Shown: positions 1-9,142 of the stretch, piece after piece
How positions within the stretch are numbered: position 1 is the first letter of the stretch
How the letters are laid out: every line of letters starts with the position of its first letter
Assembly: GCA_009693575.1 (NCBI GenBank)
Contig: SHWZ01000017.1
Coordinates: 1 to 46,791 of the forward strand
DNA: 46,791 nucleotides
Direction: 5' to 3'
Origin: Flavobacteriaceae bacterium
GTDB lineage: Bacteria; Bacteroidota; Bacteroidia; UKL13-3
Position numbers and translations under genes: made by a program
The notes under the pieces: model-generated
Told to the model about the DNA's origin: nothing
Seen by the model: only the letters and a program-made list of their open reading frames with translations
Databases searched by the model: none

Positions 1-111
1 ATTGTTCACTAAATATGCTTTAAAACTAGCATCGGGTATGTTTACATTTTGTGCTTGTGTGCTTGCAATACAACTTAAAATTGCAATGGCGGTGATGAGT
101 GAATTTTTCAT
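1..111 (-). CDS. Secreted protein N-terminus, probably leucine-rich-repeat type (partial)
   Basis: The first 37 codons of a minus-strand gene that runs off the left edge. The product starts with a clear signal peptide (MKNSLITAIAIL, small residues, then a likely cleavage after STQAQ), and the mature part begins NVNIPDASFKAYLV. That opening is typical of Bacteroidota secreted leucine-rich-repeat proteins, which often carry a T9SS sorting domain. The start is well defined: a TAA stop lies immediately before the ATG in the same frame. The first 12 residues and the upstream DNA are almost identical to those of the next gene to the right. The family call rests on a short stretch, so it is tentative; secretion is well supported. 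Confidence 0.6.
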   Translation of the reverse strand, partial: MKNSLITAIAILSCIASTQAQNVNIPDASFKAYLVNN

Positions 112-153
112 TTAGATGTTACTGTTTTTAAATGACAAATAGGGGCTAAAATT
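77..153. repeat. Duplicated upstream/signal-peptide module, copy 1
   Basis: This 77-bp segment matches 1734-1810 at 75 of 77 positions; the differences are at 114 and 116. It covers the first 11 or so codons of the secreted gene at 1-111 and about 42 bp upstream. Looser similarity continues to about 187 (the AGTTTTA...GCGTTTTT stretch) once a 16-nt insertion in the other copy is allowed for. Two neighbouring genes therefore share one expression and export module while their mature products are unrelated. Confidence 0.9.
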
Positions 154-277
154 AAAGTTTTATTTTGATACAAAGTGCGTTTTTTTGCAATTGACGTCAA
201 AGGCAAGTCTGAATTTTCATACTATTGGGGGTTTATTTTTTAAATAAATATAATTTTGTTTTACGCTTTTAATTAAA

Positions 278-1768
278 TTATTCTTTTATCACTTTAAATG
301 TTTGTTTCAAATTATCACCAACACTAAATAAATAAATGCCTGTTGATAAATCACTTAATTCAACTGTTGTATTTTCAGAATATATTTTTCCGTTAATAAC
401 TGCTTTTCCTGTAAGGTCATAAACCGAATAATTGGAGCCGTGTAGCTGAGCGGTCACTTTAATATTTATTTGATTTTGGGCTGGGTTAGGAAATAAACTG
501 ACTAACAATTCGCTTTCGGGCTCAATTATGCTGGTAAAAATATCACCGCTTGGCCAATTTATAATTAAAGGAGGCAATGAGTATAATATATCATTCATTG
601 CTGCGGTTAAACCGTTTATATTGGCATCGGTATTTACTAATATGGCACCATTAACTTGATCGTCTCTTCTTGCAATCTCTGACCGACAAGTGCCAGGAAT
701 ATAACCATAATGGTAATAATTATTATCGGTTGTGTTTAGGTGCCAGCCCAAAGCATAAGTAGGGTTTACTGCAGAGCCCGTTGTCATGGTAGTAATTGTT
801 GATGGTAAAAGTATATCGGGTTTAGAAGAAAAGCCATCTACGGCTACTAGTAGTTTACATAAATCCTTTGCCGATGAAACCCATGATGCACAACCACTCA
901 TGCTTTCTATATTATGAACGCCATAAGCATAAGGAAGCATTGTTACGCCATCGTAAATGGAAACATTTTGTGTGTTGTAATTATTATAATAATTAACCTC
1001 CATTGGTAACTGATTTGATAATAATGTAGCCCCTGTACGAATCTCGGTAATACCTATTGGAATTAAAATGGTGTCTCGAATATATTGTTCATATCCTTGA
1101 CCAGTTACTTTTTCAATAACTTGACCTATAATGGAATATCCAATATTAGAATAGCTATAAACTGTTCCAGGTGTATAGTTAAGATTGAAGTGATTGAGCA
1201 TATATTCAATTATTGATTGGGCAGTACCTGGAGGAGAAACCCCCATAGCACCTGCCATATCATAAACACCAATTATCTTAGCTGCAAAATGCGGAAAGAA
1301 TGGATCTCCAGAAATAAATCTATCCCAACCCCCTGTATGTTCAAGAAGGTTTCTAAGTGTAATAGTGTAAATGCGTGAATCAATAGCCTTTTGATATTTT
1401 ACATCGTTAAGTATTCCTTTTGCACCAAAAATTGTATCACTTAAATGTAACTTGCCTTGTTCTATTAAGTGCATTACTGCAATAGAGGTGATTGGCTTAG
1501 ATACGCTTGCTACCCTAAATCTATGGTTGGGCTGAACAAACGTGTTAGTACTTGTGTTTGCATAACCAAATCCACGATTATAAACTAAACGCCCTTTGTA
1601 GGTAAGTGCTAATTGAGCTCCTTTAACATTGTAAGTAGTTAATAAATTAGACATAGCCGTATCAAAAATTGCAAGTTCGGGAACATAAATACCTGTTTGT
1701 GCTTTTGCACTTTGCTTAAATGTGAATAATAACAAAATTGCAATGGCGGTGATGAGTGAATTTTTCAT
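278..1768 (-). CDS. Secreted serine hydrolase (beta-lactamase/PBP class C fold) with T9SS type A sorting domain
   Basis: A predicted penicillin-binding-protein-like or esterase-type serine hydrolase of 496 residues, exported by Sec and then T9SS. The signal peptide is residues 1-24. The class C triad is visible: S-V-S-K (Ser88, Lys91), Y-S-N (206-208) and a later H-Y-G motif before the final strand. The last 75 residues form a type A sorting domain: LFPNPAQNQ, a DLTGK strand, STGIYLFSV and a short basic end. I chose the ATG at 1768; reading could begin nine codons earlier, but the duplicated copy at 111 has a stop directly before the equivalent ATG. The natural substrate cannot be told from sequence. 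No partner genes are adjacent, so it is probably monocistronic. Confidence 0.85.
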   Translation of the reverse strand: MKNSLITAIAILLLFTFKQSAKAQTGIYVPELAIFDTAMSNLLTTYNVKGAQLALTYKGRLVYNRGFGYANTSTNTFVQPNHRFRVASVSKPITSIAVMHLIEQGKLHLSDTIFGAKGILNDVKYQKAIDSRIYTITLRNLLEHTGGWDRFISGDPFFPHFAAKIIGVYDMAGAMGVSPPGTAQSIIEYMLNHFNLNYTPGTVYSYSNIGYSIIGQVIEKVTGQGYEQYIRDTILIPIGITEIRTGATLLSNQLPMEVNYYNNYNTQNVSIYDGVTMLPYAYGVHNIESMSGCASWVSSAKDLCKLLVAVDGFSSKPDILLPSTITTMTTGSAVNPTYALGWHLNTTDNNYYHYGYIPGTCRSEIARRDDQVNGAILVNTDANINGLTAAMNDILYSLPPLIINWPSGDIFTSIIEPESELLVSLFPNPAQNQINIKVTAQLHGSNYSVYDLTGKAVINGKIYSENTTVELSDLSTGIYLFSVGDNLKQTFKVIKE

Positions 1769-1810
1769 TTGGGTGTTACTGTTTTTAAATGACAAATAGG
1801 GGCTAAAATT
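1734..1810. repeat. Duplicated upstream/signal-peptide module, copy 2
   Basis: Partner of 77-153 (75 of 77 identical). It includes the first 11-12 codons of the serine hydrolase and its upstream region. Just beyond it, at about 1808-1824, are 16 extra bases absent from copy 1. They resemble the hydrolase gene's own last codons (AAATTATTCTTTTAT occurs at 275-289 and 1806-1820), after which homology to copy 1 resumes. Confidence 0.9.
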
Positions 1811-1865
1811 ATTCTTTTATACTTTTTAGTTTTAATATTTATACGAGGTCCGTTTTTAGTTTTAC

Positions 1866-3350
1866 CTACACACCCCAGCTCACCCCGTCTTTCCCGTCCT
1901 TTATCACAAAGCCAAGGGCTTCTAGTTTGTTGCGTATTTCGTCGGAGGTGGCGAAGTCTTTTCGGTCTTTGGCTTTTTGCCGCATGTCAAGCAACAAGTC
2001 TATGGTGCTGGAGAGTTTGTCGTCCTGTCCTTGGTTGTCCCGATAGCTATCGGGGCCACCAACCAATCCGCCCAACCCCAATACATCAAACACAAAACCG
2101 TGCATGGTTCTTTTCAGCAGGGCTAAGTCATCTGCTGTGATGGTTTCCTTGCCGTCGTTCACCGAGTTGATGATGCGTGAGCCCTCAAACAACTGTGCCA
2201 CCAGGATGGGGGCGTTGAAATCTTCGTTCATAGCATCATAGCAGGCCTTCTGCAGAGCTTCTATGTCGGAAGTGGTACTTGTGGTCGGCTTTAGGTTTTC
2301 CAGCGTCTTCATGGCAGCAATCAGGCGTGCGTGTCCTTTTTCGGAAGCCTGCAATGCTTCGTTGGAGAAGTCGAGGGTGCTGCGATAGTGGGTCTGCATC
2401 ATAAAAAAGCGTACCGCCATGGGGCTGTAGCCTTTCTCCAACAGGGGGTGGTCGCCAGTAAACAGTTCGCCAGGAAGAAAACCATTGCCCGCATTCTTGC
2501 TCATACGCACATTGTTCACGGTAAGCATGTTTGTGTGCATCCAATAATTCACCGGCGATTTGTGGTTGCAGGCCTGCGATTGTGCTATCTCATTGGTGTG
2601 ATGGGTGGCTTGTAGGTCCATGCCACCCCCGTGTATATCAAAAGTTTCTCCCAGATACTTACTGCTCATGGCTGAGCACTCGATATGCCAGCCAGGAAAA
2701 CCCCATCCCCAAGGAGAGTTCCATTTCATCAGAGTTTCGCTCTTAGCGGCTATCCACAAAGCAAAATCTAGTCTTCCTCGTTTTTCGTCTTGACCTTGCA
2801 GCTCCCGCGTTCCTTCCATCAGGTCTTCCAGCTTTCTGTTGGTCAATTGCCCGTAAGCAAATTCTATATTATACTTTTCTACATCAAAATATACCGTTCC
2901 GTTGGTTTCGTATGCATAACCATTGGCAATTATTTCTTTAATCATTTCTATCTGCTCACCAATATGTCCTGAGGCGGTGGGCTCTATGCTTGGCGGCAGA
3001 GTATTAAAAGCCCGCATCACCTCGTGGAATCCCAAAGTATATTTCTGGACAATTTCCATCGGCTCCAATTGTTCCAGCTTGGCTTTTTTAGCAAACTTAT
3101 CTTCGCCCTCATCCCTGTCTCCTTCCAGGTGTCCGGCATCGGTAATGTTTCGCACATATCTAACCTTATATCCCAAATACAATAGATAGCGATATATTAA
3201 ATCAAAAGAAATAAAAGTGCGGCAATTGCCCAGATGCACATCGCTATAAACCGTAGGGCCACACACGTACAGCCCGGCTCGGCCTTCGTGTATAGGTTTA
3301 AAATTTTCTATTTTTCTACTAAGGGTATTGTATATTTTTAAATTATTCAC
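1866..3350 (-). CDS. cysS: Cysteinyl-tRNA synthetase
   Basis: Charges tRNA-Cys with cysteine in the cytoplasm. The class I signatures are present: the HIGH-type motif HLGN in [12 protein letters not shown] near residue 40, and the KMSKS-type motif RMSKN in [11 protein letters not shown] near residue 282. Likely zinc ligands are the Cys of CGPT, the Cys of HIECSAMS, and the His/Glu of ATHHTNE. At 494 residues it is normal for the family. It follows pheS by 11 nt on the same strand, so the two are probably co-transcribed. Oddity: residues about 433-441, in the C-terminal region, include an in-frame stretch PDSYRDN encoded by the palindrome at 2039-2054. Confidence 0.97.
   Translation of the reverse strand: MNNLKIYNTLSRKIENFKPIHEGRAGLYVCGPTVYSDVHLGNCRTFISFDLIYRYLLYLGYKVRYVRNITDAGHLEGDRDEGEDKFAKKAKLEQLEPMEIVQKYTLGFHEVMRAFNTLPPSIEPTASGHIGEQIEMIKEIIANGYAYETNGTVYFDVEKYNIEFAYGQLTNRKLEDLMEGTRELQGQDEKRGRLDFALWIAAKSETLMKWNSPWGWGFPGWHIECSAMSSKYLGETFDIHGGGMDLQATHHTNEIAQSQACNHKSPVNYWMHTNMLTVNNVRMSKNAGNGFLPGELFTGDHPLLEKGYSPMAVRFFMMQTHYRSTLDFSNEALQASEKGHARLIAAMKTLENLKPTTSTTSDIEALQKACYDAMNEDFNAPILVAQLFEGSRIINSVNDGKETITADDLALLKRTMHGFVFDVLGLGGLVGGPDSYRDNQGQDDKLSSTIDLLLDMRQKAKDRKDFATSDEIRNKLEALGFVIKDGKDGVSWGV
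2038..2055. repeat. 16-bp perfect palindrome inside cysS
   Basis: CCCGATAGCTATCGGG at 2039-2054 is a perfect palindrome, and the identical sequence occurs at 36081-36096 in a repeat-rich intergenic region. In cysS it is read in frame as P-D-S-Y-R and lies in a Gly/Asp/Gln-rich loop before the last helix bundle, where an insertion would be tolerated. It is probably a dispersed palindromic repeat that has landed in a coding region. Confidence 0.8.
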
Positions 3351-3361
3351 TTCTGTATTTG

Positions 3362-4366
3362 TTAGATAAATTGCTTCAAAAAACGGATATCATTGTCGAA
3401 GAACACCCGTATGTCGTTGATGCTATATTTAAGCATAGTGATGCGTTCGATACCCATCCCAAAAGCATAACCACTATAGGTTTCTGGGTCGTGGCCACTA
3501 TTGCTAAGCACTTGCGGATCCACCATGCCGCAACCGAGGATTTCTACCCAGCCACTTTGTTTGCAGACGGGGCAGCCTTTGCCGCCACAAATAAAACAGG
3601 ATATATCCATTTCGGCACTAGGCTCGGTAAATGGGAAATAACTCGGCCTGAAACGGTTTTTACACTCAGCACCAAACATCTGCCTCACAAACTCAAACAA
3701 TACCTGTTTCAAGTCGGCAAAAGAAACTTTTTTATCAATATATAATCCTTCCGCCTGATGGAAAAAACAATTGGCACGGGCAGAGATTGCCTCATTGCGG
3801 TACACTCGACCCGGCATAATGTATCTCATAGGTGGCTTTTGGGTTTCCATTAGCCGCACCTGCACCGAACTGGTATGGGTTCGCAAGGCTATCTCATCAT
3901 CTACAAAAAAAGTATCCTGCATATCTCTAGCTGGGTGTTCAGGCGGAAAATTAAGTGCTGAGAAGTTGTGCCAATCATCTTCTATTTCTGGACCATCAGC
4001 CAATGAAAAGCCTAACGATTGAAATATAGTATTGATTTGTACGGCTACAAGGTTAAGTGGATGGCGGCTACCCAACTGAATTGGTTGACCTGGTAAATAA
4101 GAGTCGGGTAGTTGTTGGGTTTGTGCAGTTTCTTTAAATTTTTCTTTATAATTGTTAAATTTTTCTTCAGCTTCCTCTTTTAATTTATTTATCAGTGCAC
4201 CCACACTCTTGCGTTCTTTAGGAACTACATTCTTTATACCCGACAATAGGTCCTGTAATTCACTTTTCTTACTAAGCCATTGTATGCGAAATTGTTCCAA
4301 AGTTTCCTTTGAGTCAATTTTGACTTGATTTATTTTTTTTTGAAGTTGTTCTATGCGTTCTTTCAT
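3362..4366 (-). CDS. pheS: Phenylalanyl-tRNA synthetase alpha subunit
   Basis: Catalytic alpha subunit of the alpha2-beta2 class II enzyme that charges tRNA-Phe. The N-terminal 85 residues form the expected coiled-coil tRNA-binding arm. The class II core follows: HPLNLVAVQIN, GPEIEDDWHNFSALNFPPEHPARD, LRTHTSSVQVR (motif 2 region), and a C-terminal GFGMGIER-type motif 3 seen as AFGMGIERITML. A CxxC-x-C-xxC loop (CFICGGKGCPVC) precedes motif 3, as in other bacterial PheS. The start chosen is the ATG at 4366; a GTG six codons upstream is possible but less likely. pheT is not in the window. Length, 334 residues, is normal. Transcription would start in the AT-rich gap to the right. Confidence 0.96.
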   Translation of the reverse strand: MKERIEQLQKKINQVKIDSKETLEQFRIQWLSKKSELQDLLSGIKNVVPKERKSVGALINKLKEEAEEKFNNYKEKFKETAQTQQLPDSYLPGQPIQLGSRHPLNLVAVQINTIFQSLGFSLADGPEIEDDWHNFSALNFPPEHPARDMQDTFFVDDEIALRTHTSSVQVRLMETQKPPMRYIMPGRVYRNEAISARANCFFHQAEGLYIDKKVSFADLKQVLFEFVRQMFGAECKNRFRPSYFPFTEPSAEMDISCFICGGKGCPVCKQSGWVEILGCGMVDPQVLSNSGHDPETYSGYAFGMGIERITMLKYSINDIRVFFDNDIRFLKQFI

Positions 4367-4384
4367 ATTGGTACAAATTTTCAC

Positions 4385-4780
4385 TCCAAAAACTTACAAA
4401 CCCACTAAATAGTTATTATTATTTTCTTTTAAAAGGTTTAATAGTAGTAGTAATAGGTGCTGTGTATAAGTTAGTTAATTAATTTAGTCACATGCTTTAT
4501 TTTCCAATATCAACAAAATTATACATGTGCTTCACATGTATTTCCACATATTATTTACTTACTTTTCAATATAGTTAGCTTTAAATATTCACAGTGTTGA
4601 TAAGAGTATATGTTCTTTCTTTCTTCTGTAATGTTACTAGTTTTAATGTTGGTAAGAGTTTCTTTTTTATGTATAATGTGATGGTAAGTGGACTGTAACT
4701 CTAAATTGGTATGGATAACTCTAATAAGATAAAAATCATTGTTTAAAAAGCACGTAAGAATGTCAATAAATATAGTTTTT
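4385..4780. other. Candidate chromosomal replication origin (oriC)
   Basis: A non-coding 396-bp gap, about 26% GC by hand count (4381-4740), far below its flanks. At 4439-4456 there are six consecutive triplets, TAA TAG TAG TAG TAA TAG, each fitting the DnaA-trio consensus [T/A]A[G/A]. They are followed by a 4-nt spacer GTGC and a perfect DnaA box TGTGTATAA (4461-4469, complement TTATACACA), in the order and orientation described for bacterial basal unwinding systems. The tract left of the trios (4409-4440) is almost pure A/T, as expected of an unwinding element. Three 8-of-9 DnaA-box matches follow at 4540-4548, 4595-4603 and 4710-4718. dnaA is not in the window. Assigned from sequence logic alone. 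Confidence 0.5.
4521..4541. other. Nine-base-pair perfect hairpin in the candidate origin
   Basis: ATACATGTG, loop CTT, CACATGTAT: a 9-bp perfect inverted repeat with a 3-nt loop. It abuts the DnaA-box-like ATTTCCACA at 4540-4548. It could be a protein-binding site or, less likely, a weak terminator; no T-run follows it on either strand. Confidence 0.55.
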
Positions 4781-6382
4781 CTACCAAGTTATACTGTCTA
4801 AATCAACAGTGATGTCCTCGACCATTGTTAGGCTTACAGTAATATGATTTGGTAAAAGTATAGCGGTTTCAGGTTCTATTTTAGACTTAAATAAACCAAT
4901 ATCCCATTCTTTGTTTAGGTTTTTATCATTTACTGCCCGCAAAGTGTACTTTCCTGGTTTTAGCATCTTAAATGATGTGGTAGTATTTCCAAATACTACT
5001 ACTCCTTGTACCACCCTACCATCAGCATTTAGAAGGTGTAACAATATCCGTCTTCCATTATCGTTCTTAAAGCGGATAGATATTTCTGAGTAGTCATCAA
5101 CAGCCTCTGTCGTAAAATTTATTTTTATACTATCATTTCCTTGCGAAAAAACGTCCTTAAACTTATTTGGCTTGATGAGAACATTGTAATTTTTTCTAGC
5201 CTTTACTGGCAAAGTAAATCGGTATCGGGACTGTTCATTGTTAACAAATTTTCCATTTTGGGAATATGGTATTTTAATCGAATCTTCAAACACCTCTATA
5301 TCCCTATCGTCAAAGCTCATCACAGGGTTACTAAAGTCTATGCGGAAAGTGTCATTTAGTGCGAAGTGTTGGTTTTTATCAACTAATACGTTACTTCTAA
5401 ATGGTCGTTTGATGTAGGTATTATTCATGTGGGTGGTAACAATATCGCGGTACCAGTCATCATTTAAGTATAAATCAAAGTGTCCATCTTGCAAGTCGGC
5501 ACTAGGAGAAAACCACACAATAGTATCATCATCTTTGCCATCAAACAAAAGTAAGTATGCCTCGTCTGTCCAAAGATTATTTTCCACCAGGCGTTTTGTG
5601 CAACCCTTTGGACTAACCACAAATTCGAATACGCCATAATGTCGACTTTTGAAATCTTTTAAATGGGTTTGTGTAAAGCTAGGATCGGGATAAATATATA
5701 TTTTGTGGCGGCTGGAGCTATCGGTGTTGGCTAGGTCTGCCGCGAAACCAAAAAGTTCGTCTGCGTCCATCTTTCTATTACCGTTCTTGTCTTGAAAGGC
5801 AATGAGGCGGTACTCCCCCCTTTTTATATTCTTAAAGGAAAAGCCGCCACTTACATCAGTCTTTGTATAATAATCGGGTAGTTGCGTAGTAACAACAGAA
5901 TCCTCTTGGCTTACATATAAAGCCACAGTTGTATTTGCTTCTAGTTTTAGAGTTGATAGTAAAATAACGCAGCCGCCGATTTGAGCCGTGTCTATTTTGT
6001 CGCCTGTAGCAAAAGAAATATGTAGGTTGCTCACCTTGTTTCCCTCGGTGATGTCGCTCACTACGCCCGGCATTTCAATGGAATAAGTGGTGTTTCGTTT
6101 CAGGGAATCCTTCAAGAAAACCACAAGGCTTTTGCCGCTAACCTCAACTATAGGAGGTATAATCATTGGAGGATTCGTAATAATTCCTTGGGTATTTTCT
6201 ATCTTGATATATTCATTGAAGGTAACCTCTAAGCGTTTGCTGATAAAATTAATAGCATTATTTTCTGGAAATTGTTTCTTTATTTTCGGAGCATCCGTGT
6301 CTCGCTTACCACCGTCGGGAGTGACAATATTAGCACAAGAGAAGTTTAGGAAAACAACTAAACAAGCAAGATTACGCATCAT
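4781..6382 (-). CDS. Ig-like domain lipoprotein
   Basis: A surface or periplasmic lipoprotein of 533 residues with no known enzymatic role. The signal peptide ends at a lipobox-like FLNFSC (Cys16). Residues about 28-130 match the bacterial Ig-like (Big_5/SbsA-type) domain common in Bacteroidota: VTPDGGKRDTDAPKI, FNEYIKIEN, LKRNTTYSIEMP, ISFATGD. Residues about 170-220 form a small beta-sandwich (SGGFSFKNIKRGEYRLIAF, then the calcium-binding-like DKNGNRKMDADE), and a similar motif ends the protein (VNDKNLNKEWD). It is the last gene of the operon, starting by ATGA overlap with the methyltransferase gene upstream. The role is probably structural or envelope maintenance; function unknown. Confidence 0.75.
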   Translation of the reverse strand: MMRNLACLVVFLNFSCANIVTPDGGKRDTDAPKIKKQFPENNAINFISKRLEVTFNEYIKIENTQGIITNPPMIIPPIVEVSGKSLVVFLKDSLKRNTTYSIEMPGVVSDITEGNKVSNLHISFATGDKIDTAQIGGCVILLSTLKLEANTTVALYVSQEDSVVTTQLPDYYTKTDVSGGFSFKNIKRGEYRLIAFQDKNGNRKMDADELFGFAADLANTDSSSRHKIYIYPDPSFTQTHLKDFKSRHYGVFEFVVSPKGCTKRLVENNLWTDEAYLLLFDGKDDDTIVWFSPSADLQDGHFDLYLNDDWYRDIVTTHMNNTYIKRPFRSNVLVDKNQHFALNDTFRIDFSNPVMSFDDRDIEVFEDSIKIPYSQNGKFVNNEQSRYRFTLPVKARKNYNVLIKPNKFKDVFSQGNDSIKINFTTEAVDDYSEISIRFKNDNGRRILLHLLNADGRVVQGVVVFGNTTTSFKMLKPGKYTLRAVNDKNLNKEWDIGLFKSKIEPETAILLPNHITVSLTMVEDITVDLDSITW

Positions 6383-7275
6383 AATTTCTTTTTGAATATG
6401 TAGAGTATACTTGAGTGATTTTGGTTGCCTGCTGATTTGAAGTTAGAAATAAAACCACTCCACACACCCTTAATTATTCCCAGAATTTTATTCCCAGAAT
6501 GCCACTCGCTTCGTATACTCACATAGTAGGCGTCGTACTTCATTGGTTGCATTTCAGCGAGTTCAAACCCGTGCCGATTCATTAGTTTTTGAATAGTGTC
6601 GGGGTTATAATGATAGATATGCCGCGGGACATCGTAGGCGTCCCAGTTGCTACCGTATTTTTTCGCATCGTACGAGTCGCTGTTTGGTAGTGCAAAGAGA
6701 ATATACCCTAAGTTTGTCAGGGACTTCTTTAAGCTATCAATTGTTTTGTCTAATTCATACACATGTTCGAGGACGTGCCAAAGGGTTATTATTTCGTACT
6801 TACCCGCTTCGCCTTTGTGTATTTCTGCGTTTTCAAACACATCAATAGCATACCTCTGTTTTACCACGTTTCTGGCATCTTCTGATATGTCCATGCCAGT
6901 GGTGTTCCAGCCGTTTTGTTTAGAATAGTTAAGAAATGTTCCTAAACCACATCCATAATCAAGTATATTTCTTTGCGATTTGCGTGGCACCAAGCGATTG
7001 ATTATACCAAGCTTCCAGCGAAGATTTATCTTGCGAATAGTTCTATAAAGGAATAAAACGAGCGACCATTTTTCATCAGCATGTGACACATAATTTGTGC
7101 TTTGATAATAGGTGCCACATTCAGATTCTGTAGGCCGGGGGTTCGTGAATAAGAAGGAGCATACTGTGCATTTACAAATAATAAAAATTTCTCCGCTAGC
7201 TACATTGTCTTTGCAGCGTATGTATTCCTCAAACGATTCGCCCTGGCAAACAGGGCATTGTTTTAGTGTCTCCAT
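6379..7275 (-). CDS. Class I SAM-dependent methyltransferase with N-terminal zinc-ribbon-like motif
   Basis: Predicted cytosolic methyltransferase, 298 residues. The N-terminus has four cysteines in two pairs (CPVC near residue 8, CKCTVC near residue 35), likely binding zinc. The SAM-binding Rossmann motif I is ILDYGCGLGTF (about 105-115), followed by GMDIS at the end of strand 2 and the LWHVLEHV motif typical of Methyltransf_23/UbiG-like proteins. The substrate is unknown; similar proteins often act on sugars, lipids or glycan precursors. It lies 1 nt downstream of mnmG and overlaps the next gene by 4 nt, so it is translated as part of the operon. The C-terminus (about 255-298) is basic and partly hydrophobic. 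Confidence 0.8.
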   Translation of the reverse strand: METLKQCPVCQGESFEEYIRCKDNVASGEIFIICKCTVCSFLFTNPRPTESECGTYYQSTNYVSHADEKWSLVLFLYRTIRKINLRWKLGIINRLVPRKSQRNILDYGCGLGTFLNYSKQNGWNTTGMDISEDARNVVKQRYAIDVFENAEIHKGEAGKYEIITLWHVLEHVYELDKTIDSLKKSLTNLGYILFALPNSDSYDAKKYGSNWDAYDVPRHIYHYNPDTIQKLMNRHGFELAEMQPMKYDAYYVSIRSEWHSGNKILGIIKGVWSGFISNFKSAGNQNHSSILYIFKKKL

Positions 7276-7276
7276 A

Positions 7277-9139
7277 TTATCGCCCCAAGTGAACCATTAG
7301 AACAGACACATCTGCGGGACTAACTCCGCTTATTCTTGATGCCTGCCCCAGGTTCTCGGGTTTTATTTTAATCAGTTTTTCTCGTGCTTCTGATGATATA
7401 TTTTTTACATCCTCGTATGAAAAGCCTGGTGCAATGATAACATATTCCAGTCGATTCATCTTTTTGGCAATTTCATTTTCCTTTTGCAAATAGCCACCGT
7501 AGCGAAGTTGAATCTCTGCTTCAAAAATGGAGCACTGGTCAAATTTGGAAAGAAACTGAGCGATATTTGGCACAGAGGATTGTATTCCTGAAATGTCAAT
7601 ATGCGGCCTTCCCAAAATTCCATCAAGTTTTACTGACTGATTTATTGTTGCCGAACCGCACGACTCCAAATACCCATTTACCTCATCTGGGGAAATACTT
7701 GTTTTTTTGAACCAGCTAATTATTTTAGCAGATTCTTCAATTTTTCTATTCGTGCTTTCTAAGCGTTTTGCTGACGCTAAGCCCAATTCGAAAGATTTTT
7801 TGGTAAGTCGAATGTCGGCATTGTCTTGTCTCAAAAGTATTCGGTATTCAGCCCTTGAAGTGAACATACGATACGGCTCGTCTGTGCCTTTATGAACCAA
7901 ATCGTCAATTAATACACCAATGTATGCCTCATTTCTATTGAGCACAAACGGCCCACCGTTTTTTAAAATACGAGCAGCGTTTATTCCGGCTATTAATCCC
8001 TGGCACGCGGCCTCTTCATAGCCAGTTGTGCCATTTATCTGTCCGGCAAAGTATAGGCCGTGAATCAATTTTGTTTCTAATGTTGGTCGCAACTGGGTTG
8101 GTGGGAAGTAATCATACTCCACCGCATAGCCCGGCCGGAACATTTTTACATCCTCAAAACCCGGGATGTGTTGGAGTGCCGCCTGTTGTATGTGGGCTGG
8201 AAGTGAAGATGAAAACCCATTCACATATATTTCAGAGGTGTGCCAACCCTCAGGCTCTACAAATATCTGGTGCCTCTCCCTTTCGGCAAATCGGTTTATT
8301 TTATCCTCGATGGATGGGCAGTATCGAGGCCCCAAACCCTTGATTCTGCCAGTATACATAGGCGACTCATCAAATCCGGTTTTAAGAATGTCGTGTACGG
8401 CAGAATTGGTATAGGTGACCCAGCAATTTCTTTGGTTAGTAAGAGGCGTTTTTTCTAGAAACGAGAAACTCCCGGGCATATCGTCTCCGGCCTGACACTC
8501 CATTTTTGCATAGTCTAATGAGCGACCATCAACCCTTGGAGGGGTTCCAGTTTTCATTCTTCCAGCCTCAAACCCTGCAGAAATAAGCTGCTCTGTAATG
8601 CCTGTCGAAGGGTGTTCGCCCATCCTTCCACCACTAGACCTATTCAAACCCACATGGATAGTTCCGTTCATAAAGGTGCCGCTAGTCAGCACGACCGATT
8701 TAGAACTAATACTATGCCCACGACTTGTTTTCACACCAATCGTTCGGCCGCCTTTTATTAAAAGCTCTGAAACCGAATCTTGCCAAAAATTTATGCCATG
8801 GATAGACTCTAGGGACTCTCTCCAATATTTGGAAAACAGTTCACGATCATTTTGTGTTCGGGGGCTCCACATCGCGGGCCCTTTTGAACGATTCAAGAAC
8901 CTAAATTGAATAGCAGACTTGTCGGATACTATTCCTGAATACCCCCCAAGTGCGTCTATCTCACGAACTAGTTGCCCCTTGGCCACACCGCCCATCGCGG
9001 GGTTGCAGCTCATCTGAGCAATACGCCCCATATCCATTGTAATCATTAGAACTGAGCACCCCAAATTGGCGGCACTCGCAGCAGCCTCACACCCAGCGTG
9101 ACCACCACCAATAACTATAATGTCATACTCTTTAAACAT
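7277..9139 (-). CDS. mnmG: tRNA uridine-5-carboxymethylaminomethyl(34) synthesis enzyme MnmG
   Basis: With its partner MnmE (not in the window), this FAD protein installs the carboxymethylaminomethyl group on wobble uridine 34 of several tRNAs. The FAD-binding Rossmann motif [10 protein letters not shown] is at residues 11-20. The GidA signatures follow: [37 protein letters not shown] and [16 protein letters not shown]. At 620 residues it has the normal length and an intact C-terminal helical domain for MnmE and tRNA contact. It is 3 nt from ybeY and 1 nt from the methyltransferase gene. The gene (gidA) lies near the replication origin in many bacteria, which is relevant to the origin candidate 2.5 kb away. 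Confidence 0.97.
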   Translation of the reverse strand: MFKEYDIIVIGGGHAGCEAAASAANLGCSVLMITMDMGRIAQMSCNPAMGGVAKGQLVREIDALGGYSGIVSDKSAIQFRFLNRSKGPAMWSPRTQNDRELFSKYWRESLESIHGINFWQDSVSELLIKGGRTIGVKTSRGHSISSKSVVLTSGTFMNGTIHVGLNRSSGGRMGEHPSTGITEQLISAGFEAGRMKTGTPPRVDGRSLDYAKMECQAGDDMPGSFSFLEKTPLTNQRNCWVTYTNSAVHDILKTGFDESPMYTGRIKGLGPRYCPSIEDKINRFAERERHQIFVEPEGWHTSEIYVNGFSSSLPAHIQQAALQHIPGFEDVKMFRPGYAVEYDYFPPTQLRPTLETKLIHGLYFAGQINGTTGYEEAACQGLIAGINAARILKNGGPFVLNRNEAYIGVLIDDLVHKGTDEPYRMFTSRAEYRILLRQDNADIRLTKKSFELGLASAKRLESTNRKIEESAKIISWFKKTSISPDEVNGYLESCGSATINQSVKLDGILGRPHIDISGIQSSVPNIAQFLSKFDQCSIFEAEIQLRYGGYLQKENEIAKKMNRLEYVIIAPGFSYEDVKNISSEAREKLIKIKPENLGQASRISGVSPADVSVLMVHLGR

Positions 9140-9142
9140 GTT

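Noticed and set aside
4521-4541. Terminator for the Ig-like operon
   Set aside because: Perfect hairpin, but no T-run follows and it lies 240 bp past the stop codon.
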